DNA from: Bog-756 sp963704585
GTDB taxonomy: Bacteria > Actinomycetota > Acidimicrobiia > Acidimicrobiales > RAAP-2
Direction of reading: 5' to 3'
Assembly: GCA_963704585.1 (NCBI GenBank)
Contig: OY969919.1
Coordinates: 62,001-126,000 of the forward strand
Length of the DNA stretch: 64,000 nt
Below, in pieces: positions 16,814-25,211 of this stretch. Every line of letters begins with the position of its first letter. Position 1 is the stretch's first letter. The position numbers were made by a program, and so were the translations under genes. The notes below the pieces were generated by a model, which saw only the letters and a program-made list of their open reading frames with translations, was not told the DNA's origin and made no database searches.

Positions 16814-18172
16814 ATGAGTGACCGGCCTGTCGCGGCGCGCGCCCCGAGTGGCACCCACGACGTCCTCTGGCCGGAGTCCGCCCGGTGGGAGGCGCTCCTC
16901 GTCGCGTTCGCCACGCAGGTCGAGCGCGCGGGGTACGGCCTCGCCCACACACCCATCTTCGAGGATGTGCGGGTCTTCCGCCGCGGGATCGGCGAGGGGA
17001 GCGACGTCGTCGGGAAGGAGATGTACGAATTCGAGGACCGCGGCGGCCGGCGGCTGGCACTGCGCCCGGAGGGGACCGCCCCGATGGTCCGCGCCTACGT
17101 GCAGCAGCGGCCCCCGCTTCCCTGGAAGGCCTGGTACGCGACGCCCGCCTTCCGCTACGAGCGCCCGCAGGCCGGTCGGTACCGCCAGCACCACCAGCTC
17201 GGGGTCGAAGCGCTCGGGCCGGCCGACCCCGACCTCGACGTCGAGGTGGTCTCGCTGGCCGACGGGTTCTTCCGCTCCCTCGGCCTCGCCGCGTTCGCCC
17301 TCCGACTCAACTCGATGGGCGACGAGGTCTGCCGGCCCGCGTACCTCGACCTGCTCCGCGGGTACCTCGCGGCCCGGCGCGACGAGCTCTGCCCCGAGCA
17401 CCGCGAGCGACTCGACGCGAATCCGCTCCGCGCCCTCGACTGCAAGCGGCCCGAGTGCCGTGCGGCGACCGAGGGCGCGCCCGGGCTCGCCGACCACCTC
17501 TGCGACCCCTGCCGCGCCCACCTCGACCGCGTGCGCGAGGGCCTCGATGCGCTCGGCGTTCCCTTCGTCCTCGACCATCGGCTGGTGCGCGGCTTCGACT
17601 ACTACACGCGGACCACCTTCGAGTTCTCCTCGGAAGCGCTCGAATCGGCCCAGAACGGCATCGGCGGTGGCGGTCGGTACGACGGGCTCGTCGAGATGCT
17701 CGGCGGACCGCCGACGCCGGGGATCGGCTACGGCATCGGGATCGAGCGGCTCCTGCTCGCCTGCGACGCGGAGGGCGCCTTCGCGCTCGACCCGCCAGCA
17801 CTCGACGCATTCGTCGTCGACGTGGTGGGCGGACGCGCCGCGCGCGACCTCACCGCGTCACTGCGACGCGTCGGCCTGCGGGTGGACCGGGCCTTCGACG
17901 GACGCTCGATGAAAGCCCAGATGAAGGCCGCCGACCAGTCGGGCGCGCGGCTGGCGCTCATCGTCGGCCCGGACGAAGAGGCGGCCGGCGTCGTGTCGGT
18001 CCGGGTGCTGCGCGAGGGGGGCGGGCAGCATAGGGTGCCACTCGCCGAGTTGGCCGACGCCGTGCGCGACGAGCGGGCCCTGGCGGAGCACCCCACCTCA
18101 CGGGAGGCCCCGGCACCCCGAGATGCCCAGACGTCCCGAGAGGCGCAGACGTCCCGAGAGGAGAGCCCATGA
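16814..18172 (+). CDS. hisS: Histidine-tRNA ligase
   Basis: Class II aminoacyl-tRNA synthetase charging tRNA-His, 452 residues. Visible are motif 2 in WYATPAFRYERPQAGRYRQHHQ, the histidine-binding loops LVRGFDYYTRTTFEF and GIGGGGRYDGLVEMLGG, motif 3 in GIGYGIGIERLLLAC, and a C-terminal anticodon-binding domain. A tail of about 25 residues made of TSREAQ-like hexamers, encoded by an 18-bp repeat, follows the last fold. Its stop overlaps the aspS ATG by four bases, so the two synthetases are coupled. Confidence 0.97.
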   Translation: MSDRPVAARAPSGTHDVLWPESARWEALLVAFATQVERAGYGLAHTPIFEDVRVFRRGIGEGSDVVGKEMYEFEDRGGRRLALRPEGTAPMVRAYVQQRPPLPWKAWYATPAFRYERPQAGRYRQHHQLGVEALGPADPDLDVEVVSLADGFFRSLGLAAFALRLNSMGDEVCRPAYLDLLRGYLAARRDELCPEHRERLDANPLRALDCKRPECRAATEGAPGLADHLCDPCRAHLDRVREGLDALGVPFVLDHRLVRGFDYYTRTTFEFSSEALESAQNGIGGGGRYDGLVEMLGGPPTPGIGYGIGIERLLLACDAEGAFALDPPALDAFVVDVVGGRAARDLTASLRRVGLRVDRAFDGRSMKAQMKAADQSGARLALIVGPDEEAAGVVSVRVLREGGGQHRVPLAELADAVRDERALAEHPTSREAPAPRDAQTSREAQTSREESP

Positions 18173-19944
18173 CCGCACCGCCGTCGGCCGGCGCGACCTC
18201 ACTGCGCACCCACCGGTGTGGCGACCTCCGCGCGACCGACATCGGCGAGGTGGTCACCCTCTGCGGCTGGGTCGCGAAGCGACGCGAGCACGGGGAGCAC
18301 CTCGCCTTCGTCGACCTGCGCGACCACACCGGCCTCGTCCAGTGCGTGGTCCCCGGCACGGTCGACGTGCGAAGTGAGTACGTGGTCTCGATCCGCGGCA
18401 ACGTCCGGGCACGCCCTGAAGGGACCGTCAACGCCGAGCTCGCGACCGGCGAGGTCGAGGTCGGGGAGTGCGAGGTCACGGTCCTCAACCCTGCAGAACC
18501 GCCGCCCTTCGTGGTCGACGACCGCGCCGAGGTGGACGAGGTGGTCAGGCTCCGCCATCGGTTCGTCGATCTCCGCCGCCCGCGCATGCAGGCGAACCTC
18601 CGGACCCGTGCGACCGTCAACGGCGCGCTCCGGCGGGCCATGGACCGGCAGGGCTTCGTCGAGGTCGAGACTCCTCTGCTCTGGTCGCCGACTCCCGAGG
18701 GGGCCCGCGAGTTCGCGGTGCCGAGCCGCCTCCACCGCGGCTCGTGCTACGTGCTCCCACAGAGCCCGCAGTTGGCCAAGCAGCTGCTGATGGTCGCAGG
18801 GGTCGACCGGTACTACCAGATCGCCCGCTGCCTGCGCGACGAGGATCTGCGCGCGGACCGGCAGTTCGAATTCACCCAGCTCGACGTCGAGGCCTCGTTC
18901 GTGACCCAGGAGGACGTGCTCGGCTTCGTGTCGGAGGCGGTCCTCGACGCGGCCGAGACGGTGACCGGTGCACGGCCGGGTGAGATCCCGCGGATGACCT
19001 GGGCGGACGCGATCGACCGGTTCGGCTCGGACAAGCCGGACATCCGCTTCGGCATGGAGCTCGTGGACCTCACCGCGGTCTTCGCCGGCACCGCGGTCAG
19101 GGCGTTCGCCGCGCCCTGCGTGAGGGCGATCGTCCTCGAGGGCGGCAAGGAGCTCACGCGATCGAGGCTCGACGCGCTCACCGACCGCGCCAAGGCGCTC
19201 GGCGCGAAGGGGCTCGCCTGGTTCCGGGTCGACGCCGTCGACGGGGCCGCATCCGGCGGACCGCTCGCCCTCGACTCACCGCTCGACCGCTTCCTCTCGG
19301 ACGAGGAGCGCACGGGACTGCTCGCCGCGACGGGTTCCGGTGCTGGCGACCTCGTGCTCGTCGTCGCCGACGAGCACCGGCTGGCCTGCTCGGTCCTCGG
19401 CCAGCTCCGGCTCGAGCTCGGCGGGCGGCCGGTCGGGGAGGGGCCCCATGCGTTCCTCTGGGTGGTCGACTTCCCGCTCTTCGACGGCGTGGACGACGCC
19501 GGCCACCCGGTCGCGGCGCACCACCCCTTCACGATGCCCCACCCCGAGGACCTCGACCGGCTCGAAGACGACCCCGCCTTGGTGCGTTCGCAGGCGTACG
19601 ACCTGGTCCTGAACGGCTGGGAGCTCGGCTCGGGCAGCGTCAGGATCCACCGGGCCGACATCCAGCGACGCATCTTCGCCGTTCTCGGGATCGGCGAGGA
19701 GGAGGCCGAGGCGCGCTTCGGCTTCCTCACCGGGGCGTTCCGGTACGGCGCGCCGCCCCACGCCGGCTTCGCGGTCGGGATCGACCGCCTGGTCGCGATC
19801 TTCGCCGGCGAAGAGAGCATCCGCGAGGTCATCGCGTTCCCGAAGACGCAGTCCGGCTGGGACCCGATGACCGACGCGCCGAAGCCTCTCGCGCCCGGCC
19901 TCCTCGCCGAGCTCGGGCTCCGGGCGATCCCCGCCCCCGACTGA
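18169..19944 (+). CDS. aspS: Aspartate-tRNA ligase, possibly non-discriminating (Asp/Asn)
   Basis: Bacterial-type class II synthetase, 591 residues: OB-fold anticodon-binding domain (CGWVAKRREHGEHLAFVDLR), catalytic domain with YYQIARCLRDEDLRADRQFE and motif 3 in FAVGIDRLVAIFAGEESIRE, and the bacterial GAD insert. In the anticodon-binding domain the position that is Leu in tRNA-Asp-specific enzymes is His (RREHG), which I recall marks non-discriminating enzymes that also charge tRNA-Asn and need GatCAB. No gatCAB or asnS gene lies in the window to test this. Confidence 0.95.
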   Translation: MTAPPSAGATSLRTHRCGDLRATDIGEVVTLCGWVAKRREHGEHLAFVDLRDHTGLVQCVVPGTVDVRSEYVVSIRGNVRARPEGTVNAELATGEVEVGECEVTVLNPAEPPPFVVDDRAEVDEVVRLRHRFVDLRRPRMQANLRTRATVNGALRRAMDRQGFVEVETPLLWSPTPEGAREFAVPSRLHRGSCYVLPQSPQLAKQLLMVAGVDRYYQIARCLRDEDLRADRQFEFTQLDVEASFVTQEDVLGFVSEAVLDAAETVTGARPGEIPRMTWADAIDRFGSDKPDIRFGMELVDLTAVFAGTAVRAFAAPCVRAIVLEGGKELTRSRLDALTDRAKALGAKGLAWFRVDAVDGAASGGPLALDSPLDRFLSDEERTGLLAATGSGAGDLVLVVADEHRLACSVLGQLRLELGGRPVGEGPHAFLWVVDFPLFDGVDDAGHPVAAHHPFTMPHPEDLDRLEDDPALVRSQAYDLVLNGWELGSGSVRIHRADIQRRIFAVLGIGEEEAEARFGFLTGAFRYGAPPHAGFAVGIDRLVAIFAGEESIREVIAFPKTQSGWDPMTDAPKPLAPGLLAELGLRAIPAPD

Positions 19945-19955
19945 CGGCGCGTCCG

Positions 19956-21285
19956 GTGGCCGGCGACGATCTCTTCTCCGCGGCCGCCGACGATCGCCTC
20001 GCCGGGCGCGCCCCGCTCGCGGCGCGACTGCGTCCGCGCACCCTCGACGAGATCGTGGGCCAGCAGCACCTGGTCGGGCCCGGCGCCCCGCTCCGCGCGC
20101 TCATCGAGACCGACCGCCTCACCTCGGCGATCCTCTGGGGCCCGCCGGGCACCGGCAAGACGACCCTCGCCTCGGTCATCGCCGCGGCGACCGCGAAGCG
20201 CTTCGTCCCGCTGTCCGCGGTCACCGCCGGGGTCAAGGACGTGCGCGAAGTCGTCGAGGGCGCGCGACGCCTCCTCGGCGAGCAGGGCCGCGGCACCATC
20301 CTCTTCCTCGACGAGGTCCACCGCTTCAACCGCGCCCAACAGGACGCGCTGCTCCCCTCGGTCGAGGAGGGGCTCCTCGTCCTCGTCGGGGCGACGACCG
20401 AGAACCCGTTCTTCGAGGTCAACGCGCCGCTCCTCTCGCGCTCGACCCTCTGGCGCCTCGAGCCGCTCACCGACGAGGAGGTCGGCGAAGTGGTCGCCCG
20501 CGGCCTCGCGGCCGAGGGCGCGACCGCGGCGCCGGGCGCGGTGGCGGCGCTCGTCGCCTCGGCCGACGGCGACGCGCGGGCGGCCCTCACCACACTCGAG
20601 GTCGCGCTCGCCATCGCGGGGAAGCGGCCGCTCGCCGCCGAGGACGTCGAGCGGGCACGGCACAGCCGCCTCCACCACTACGGGCAGGACGCGCACTACG
20701 ACCAGGCCAGCGCGTTCATCAAGTCGATCCGGGGCTCGGATCCCGATGCGGGGCTCTACTGGCTGGCCCGCATGCTCGAGTCGGGGGAGGACGCGCGCTT
20801 CATCGCGCGACGCCTCGTGATCCTCGCGAGCGAGGACGTCGGAGAGGCCGACCCGCTCTCCCTGGTCGTCGCCGATGCCGCGGCCCGGGCGGTCGAGTTC
20901 GTCGGACTTCCCGAGGCACAGCTCGCGCTCGCCCACGCGGTGGTCCACCTCGCCTGTGCGCCCAAGTCGAACCGGGTCACCGTCGCCCTCGGGCGCGCCC
21001 AGGACGAGGTCCGCCACGGCCCACGCGGCGACGTGCCGACCCACCTGCGCGACGCCGAGCTACCGGAGCGCCTCCCACATCGGCCACGGCGAGGGGTACG
21101 TCTACCCGCACGACCGACCGGACGCGTGGGCGGACCAGCAGTACCGGCCCGACGGGCTCGAGCACCACCGGTACTACGAGCCGAGCGACCAGGGGCACGA
21201 GGCGGTGGTGGCCGAGCGCCTCCGGCGGTGGCGGGGTGAGGGCCGGGCGGACCCGGTGGCGCCACCTGAGCCTGCCGATGGGTGA
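19956..21285 (+). CDS. rarA: Replication-associated recombination ATPase RarA/MgsA, with apparent frameshift near 21057
   Basis: A clamp-loader-like AAA+ ATPase acting at stalled replication forks. Walker A is ILWGPPGTGKTTLA, Walker B LFLDEVHRFNRAQQDALL, sensor 1 LVGATTENPFFEV. The tetramerisation domain follows (HHYGQDAHYDQASAFIKSIR). Near 21057 the conserved ending changes frame: after HLRDA the continuation SYRSASHIGHGEGYVYPHD lies in another frame and runs to 21285. One extra G fits. Restored length is about 442 residues, normal for the family. The start is GTG. The M. tuberculosis homologue occupies the corresponding position in its own block. Confidence 0.9.
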
Positions 21286-21295
21286 GACTGGGCCG

Positions 21296-24200
21296 ATGCG
21301 GAGTCCCCGGGTGCTGGTCGCGTGCGCCGTCCTCGCGGGCCTCGCCTCGCTCGCGGGCGGCGCGCGACCCGCCGGCGCGCTCCCGCCGACCGCCATGGTG
21401 GCGATGACGGCCAGCGCGACGACTCTGCCGCCCGGTGCCCGGATCCTCGGGCCGACCGACCCGTCGGCGGTGGTCACCGTCGACGTCGCGATGCAACCCC
21501 GTGACCCCGCAGCGCTCGCGGCCGGCGCGCGTGCGGTCACCACGCCGGGCGATCCCGGGTACCACCGGTACCTGGCCCGGGGCGAGTTCGGCGCGACGTA
21601 CGGTCCGACCGGCACCGCCCAGGTCTCGACGGCGGCATGGCTCGCGTCGACGGGGCTCCACCCCGGCGCACCGACGGGCGGCGGCCTGCTCGTTCCGGTC
21701 CGCGGCACGGTCTCGCAGCTCGAAGCGGCCTTCGGCACGCCGCTCGTCGACGCGCAGCTCGGCGGCGGCGGCGTCGTCCGGTACGCCACCCGCCCGCCGG
21801 AGGTCCCCGCTTCGCTCGCCGGGGACATCGTCGGTGTCCTCGGCCTCTCGACGAGTGCACCGCGCCGCCCCCACGTCCTCCTCGGCCCCGCCGACGGCAC
21901 GGCGGCCCGGGCTCCGGGCCGCCCCGTTCCGGCGGCCGTCGCCCATCAGGGACCGGTGCCCTGCGCGGACGCCTCGGGCACGGGCAACGGGACCTGGACC
22001 GCCGACCAGTTGGCGGCGGCGTACGGCTTCGACTCCCTCTACGGCCAGGGCAGGGTCGGGGCAGGGCAGACGATCGGGCTCTACGAGCTCGAGCCGTACA
22101 CGGTGTCGGACGTCCAGGGGTACGCGTCGTGCTACGGCGTGCACGCGTCGGTCACCGACGTCCCGGTCGACGGCGGTGCCAGCGGCCCCCAGCACGCCGA
22201 GGCCGCGCTCGACATCGAGGTGGTCGCCGGGCTCGCGCCCTCCTCGTCGATCCTCGTCTACTCGGGTCCGAACGACGGCGGCACCGGGCCGATCGACACC
22301 TACGCGCGGATGGTCTCGGACAACGCGGTGCGGGTGATCTCGACCAGCTGGGGCGCGTGCGAGGGAACCGGCGGCATCCCGCCGGCCGAGCAGCAGGCGG
22401 AGACCGCGCTCTTCCAGCAGGCGACGCTGCAGGGCCAGACGATCTTCGCCGCCGCAGGTGACTCGGGCTCGTCCGACTGCTACAACCCGGGCGCTGGCAA
22501 CTTCAACACACAGCTGACCGTGGACGATCCCGCGGACCAGCCGGACGTGACGGGCGTCGGCGGGACCTCGCTCACGAGCGTGGTGACGAACCCGCCGACC
22601 GAGACGGTGTGGAACGGCGGGTCGAGCTTCGGCGCAGGCGGCGGCGGGATCTCGGCCGACTTCGCCGCGCCCGCGTGGCAGCAGATCCCCGACGCGCAGA
22701 ACCCGTTCACGAAGTTCACCTGCGGGCCCTCGGCCAACCAGCAGTGCCGGGAGGTGCCCGACGTCGCCGGGTCGTCCGACCCGACCCACGGCGACGCGAT
22801 CCTCTTCGAGGGCCACTGGCTCCCGGTCGGCGGTACCAGCGCCGCCGCCCCGCTCTGGGCCGCGCTGGCGCTCGACGGCAACCAGGGCTGCTCGAGCCGG
22901 ATGGGCGCGCTCGACCAGACGCTCTACGCAGCCGGCGCGGGCGGGACGCCACCCTTCAACGACGTGACGAGCGGGAACAACGACCTCTTCAACCCGGGCG
23001 GTCCGTCGCCGCGCTACCCGGCGACCGCCCACTACGACCTCGCCTCCGGCTGGGGCACGCCGAAGGGGGCGGCGCTGCTCGCGACGTTCACCGGGGCTGC
23101 GGCCGGATGCCCGTCGGTGACCGGGCTCAGCGCGAGCTCCGGTCCGGCCACCGGGGGCCGGTCGGTCACGGTGAGCGGGAGCGGCTTCGGCTCGGGGGTG
23201 CCGGCGGTGGACTTCGGCGGCGCGCCGGCGGCGATCGTCTCCCACTCGGCGACCTCGGTCTCGGTCGTGACCCCGAACGTGGGCACCGGTCGGCAGGTCG
23301 CGGTGACGGTCTCGACCTCGGGCTCCGGTGCCGGCACGAGTCCTTCGGTGCCGGCGTCGACCTACACGTTCGTCTCCCCACAGGTCACGGCCGTGACGCC
23401 CGCCCGCGGGCCGGTGCAGGGCGGCGCCCGGGTGACGGTCACCGGCTCCGACTTCAGCGGCGCGACCTCGGTCCGGTTCGGCGCGACGCCGGCGAGCTCG
23501 TTCACGGTGACCTCCGACGGTTCGCTCACCGCGGTCGCGCCGCCCGGTCCGCCGGGCGGCGGGACCGTCGACGTGTCGGTGGGCGGACCGGACGGAACGA
23601 GCCCCGCGGGCGCCGCCGACCACTACACCTACGCGGAGCCGGGCTACTGGCTCACCGCCTCGGACGGCGGCATCTTCTCCTTCGGGGGCGCGGGCTTCTA
23701 CGGGTCGACCGGGTCGCTCAGCCTCAACCGACCGGTCGTCGGCATGGCGTCGACCCCGGACGACCGCGGCTACTGGCTCGTCGCGTCCGACGGCGGGATC
23801 TTCGCGTTCGGCGACGCGGGCTTCTACGGCTCGACCGGTGCATTCGTGCTCAACCGACCGGTCGTCGGCATGGCGTCGACCCCGGACGGGCAGGGCTACT
23901 GGCTCGTCGCGTCCGACGGCGGGATCTTCGCGTTCGGCGACGCGGGCTTCTACGGATCGACCGGCGCATTCGTGCTCAACCGACCGGTCGTCGGCATGGC
24001 GTCGACCCCCGACGGGCGCGGTTACTGGCTCGTCGCGTCCGACGGCGGGATCTTCGCGTTCGGCGACGCGGGCTTCGACGGGTCGACCGGGTCGCTCAGC
24101 CTCAACCGGCCGGTCGTCGGCATGGCGTCGACCCCGGACGGCCAGGGCTACTGGCTCGTCGCGTCCGACGGCGGGATCTTCGCGTTCGGTGACGCGGGCT

Positions 24201-24388
24201 TCGACGGATCGACCGGGTCGCTCAGCCTCGTCCGGCCGGTCGTCGGCATGGCGTCGACGCTGACCGGCGCCGGCTACTGGCTCGTCGCGTCCGACGGCGG
24301 GATCTTCGCGTTCGGCGACGCGGCCTTCGAGGGCTCGACCGGCGGCACTCCTCTCAACCAGCCGGTCGTGGGGATGGCGTCGACCTGA
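21296..24388 (+). CDS. Secreted sedolisin (S53) protease with two IPT/TIG domains and six C-terminal repeats
   Basis: A 1030-residue exported protein. The signal peptide covers about residues 1-29 (VLVACAVLAGLASLAGG, cut near GALPP). An activation propeptide follows to about 225 (DPGYHRYLARGEFGATYGP), then the S53 catalytic domain with Glu302 and Asp306 in HAEAALDIE, Asp389 in AGDSGSSDC, and Ser515 in GGTSAAAP; DLASGWGTP near its end is the calcium-site region. Two IPT/TIG immunoglobulin-like domains span about 605-782, and six repeats of 42 residues fill 783-1030. Sedolisins are usually acid-active endopeptidases, so a role in extracellular protein breakdown is likely. The ATG at 21296 is chosen for its signal peptide. 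Confidence 0.93.
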   Translation: MRSPRVLVACAVLAGLASLAGGARPAGALPPTAMVAMTASATTLPPGARILGPTDPSAVVTVDVAMQPRDPAALAAGARAVTTPGDPGYHRYLARGEFGATYGPTGTAQVSTAAWLASTGLHPGAPTGGGLLVPVRGTVSQLEAAFGTPLVDAQLGGGGVVRYATRPPEVPASLAGDIVGVLGLSTSAPRRPHVLLGPADGTAARAPGRPVPAAVAHQGPVPCADASGTGNGTWTADQLAAAYGFDSLYGQGRVGAGQTIGLYELEPYTVSDVQGYASCYGVHASVTDVPVDGGASGPQHAEAALDIEVVAGLAPSSSILVYSGPNDGGTGPIDTYARMVSDNAVRVISTSWGACEGTGGIPPAEQQAETALFQQATLQGQTIFAAAGDSGSSDCYNPGAGNFNTQLTVDDPADQPDVTGVGGTSLTSVVTNPPTETVWNGGSSFGAGGGGISADFAAPAWQQIPDAQNPFTKFTCGPSANQQCREVPDVAGSSDPTHGDAILFEGHWLPVGGTSAAAPLWAALALDGNQGCSSRMGALDQTLYAAGAGGTPPFNDVTSGNNDLFNPGGPSPRYPATAHYDLASGWGTPKGAALLATFTGAAAGCPSVTGLSASSGPATGGRSVTVSGSGFGSGVPAVDFGGAPAAIVSHSATSVSVVTPNVGTGRQVAVTVSTSGSGAGTSPSVPASTYTFVSPQVTAVTPARGPVQGGARVTVTGSDFSGATSVRFGATPASSFTVTSDGSLTAVAPPGPPGGGTVDVSVGGPDGTSPAGAADHYTYAEPGYWLTASDGGIFSFGGAGFYGSTGSLSLNRPVVGMASTPDDRGYWLVASDGGIFAFGDAGFYGSTGAFVLNRPVVGMASTPDGQGYWLVASDGGIFAFGDAGFYGSTGAFVLNRPVVGMASTPDGRGYWLVASDGGIFAFGDAGFDGSTGSLSLNRPVVGMASTPDGQGYWLVASDGGIFAFGDAGFDGSTGSLSLVRPVVGMASTLTGAGYWLVASDGGIFAFGDAAFEGSTGGTPLNQPVVGMAST
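23642..24385 (+). repeat. Six 126-bp tandem repeats coding 42-residue units
   Basis: Units begin at 23642, 23768, 23894, 24020, 24146 and 24272; the last is cut at 38 residues. Each reads GYWLVASDGGIFAFGDAGF, then YGSTG or DGSTG, and ends NRPVVGMASTPDG or similar. Units 2-5 are nearly identical in DNA, which points to recent duplication or gene conversion. The aromatic/Gly-rich pattern resembles beta-propeller blades; that fold is inferred. Confidence 0.97.
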
Positions 24389-24463
24389 GACCGGCGGGCG
24401 GTGGGGCGGGCGAGCCCGGCCCAACGGTACGTCCGCCGGACGGGTGCCGGGGACGGCACGATC

Positions 24464-24469
24464 TACACT
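24464..24469 (+). promoter_or_regulatory. Putative -10 element of the gene at 24479
   Basis: TACACT lies 9 bases before the ATG at 24479, the spacing seen at the M48 protease and hisD genes. Confidence 0.45.
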
Positions 24470-24478
24470 TGCCGGATC

Positions 24479-24880
24479 ATGTCCGCGGGTGAGATCGCCG
24501 TGCTCGTGGCCGCGCTGGCCTGCGTCGCCGCGACGATCGGCCTCCTCGTGGCGGTCGGCTCGCTCCGCCGCGAGGTCCGGCGTCTCCGAGCGGTCGCCGA
24601 CGACCTCGCCGGCGAGGCGGTCCCCCTGGTGGCCGGCGCCCAGCGTGTGGTCGACCAGGCCGCCACCGAGATGGAGCGGGTCGGCGCGGTGCTCGACTCG
24701 ACCGAATCGGTCCACGCGACGGTCGACTCGGCGTCGAGGCTCGCCTACCGTGCGTTCGCCAACCCGGTCGTGAAGGTGCTCGCGGTGCGGGCCGGTGCGG
24801 CGACCGGTCTGCGTCGGCTCGCCTCCGGCGGCGACGCGGGCCGGGACGGAGCGGCGCCGTCGGGGAACGGCCGGCGGTAG
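24479..24880 (+). CDS. Membrane-anchored coiled-coil protein, DUF948-like
   Basis: A 133-residue protein. The N-terminal helix (IAVLVAALACVAATIGLLVAV) is followed by a charged, heptad-rich region (LRREVRRLRAVADDLAGEAV) and VDQAATEMERVGAVLDSTES, then RLAYRAFANPVVKVLAVRAG. This layout resembles DUF948/YoxC-type proteins of Gram-positive bacteria. Function is unknown. The following gene starts two bases after its stop, and alaS lies just beyond. Confidence 0.75.
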   Translation: MSAGEIAVLVAALACVAATIGLLVAVGSLRREVRRLRAVADDLAGEAVPLVAGAQRVVDQAATEMERVGAVLDSTESVHATVDSASRLAYRAFANPVVKVLAVRAGAATGLRRLASGGDAGRDGAAPSGNGRR

Positions 24881-24882
24881 GC

Positions 24883-25200
24883 ATGGCCAAGCGGACCTTC
24901 TGGCTCGCGGCGGGCCTCGCGGTCGGAGCGGGCTCCTCGCTGTGGGTCGAGCGCAGGGTGCGGCGGCACGCGCGCGAGGTGACCGCCCGCCTCCAGCCCG
25001 ACGCGCTCGTCGCCGAGGTCGGGCGGAGCGCGCGCCATGCCGCCGGGACGGCCGGCGACCGGATGCGCGTCGCCGTCTCCTCGGGACGGAGTGAGATGCT
25101 CCGCCGTGAGGAGGAGCTCTGGGAGGAGCTGGCCGTCCGCGGGCACGGGCCCCGGCAGCCGGCGGCCGGGCTGCGGTCGGCTCCGTACCCGGACCGGTAG
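24883..25200 (+). CDS. Small N-terminally anchored protein of unknown function
   Basis: A 105-residue protein starting MAKRTFWLAAGLAVGAGSSLWV, a short hydrophobic anchor, followed by a highly charged helical region (WVERRVRRHAREVTARL and SEMLRREEELWEELAVR). The layout resembles YtxH-like stress proteins, but I do not recognise a family. It sits two bases after the DUF948-like gene, so both probably act together at the membrane. The alaS -10 box overlaps its stop codon. Confidence 0.65.
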   Translation: MAKRTFWLAAGLAVGAGSSLWVERRVRRHAREVTARLQPDALVAEVGRSARHAAGTAGDRMRVAVSSGRSEMLRREEELWEELAVRGHGPRQPAAGLRSAPYPDR

Positions 25201-25203
25201 GAT
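25198..25203 (+). promoter_or_regulatory. Putative -10 element of alaS
   Basis: TAGGAT overlaps the preceding stop codon and lies 8 bases before the alaS GTG, implying a leaderless alaS transcript independent of the upstream pair. Confidence 0.45.
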
Positions 25204-25211
25204 TTCCCGTC

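Noticed and set aside
23642..24385. Regular repeats, considered as a CRISPR array
   Set aside because: The 126-bp units are contiguous, in frame and code a conserved protein repeat; there are no unique spacers and no cas genes.
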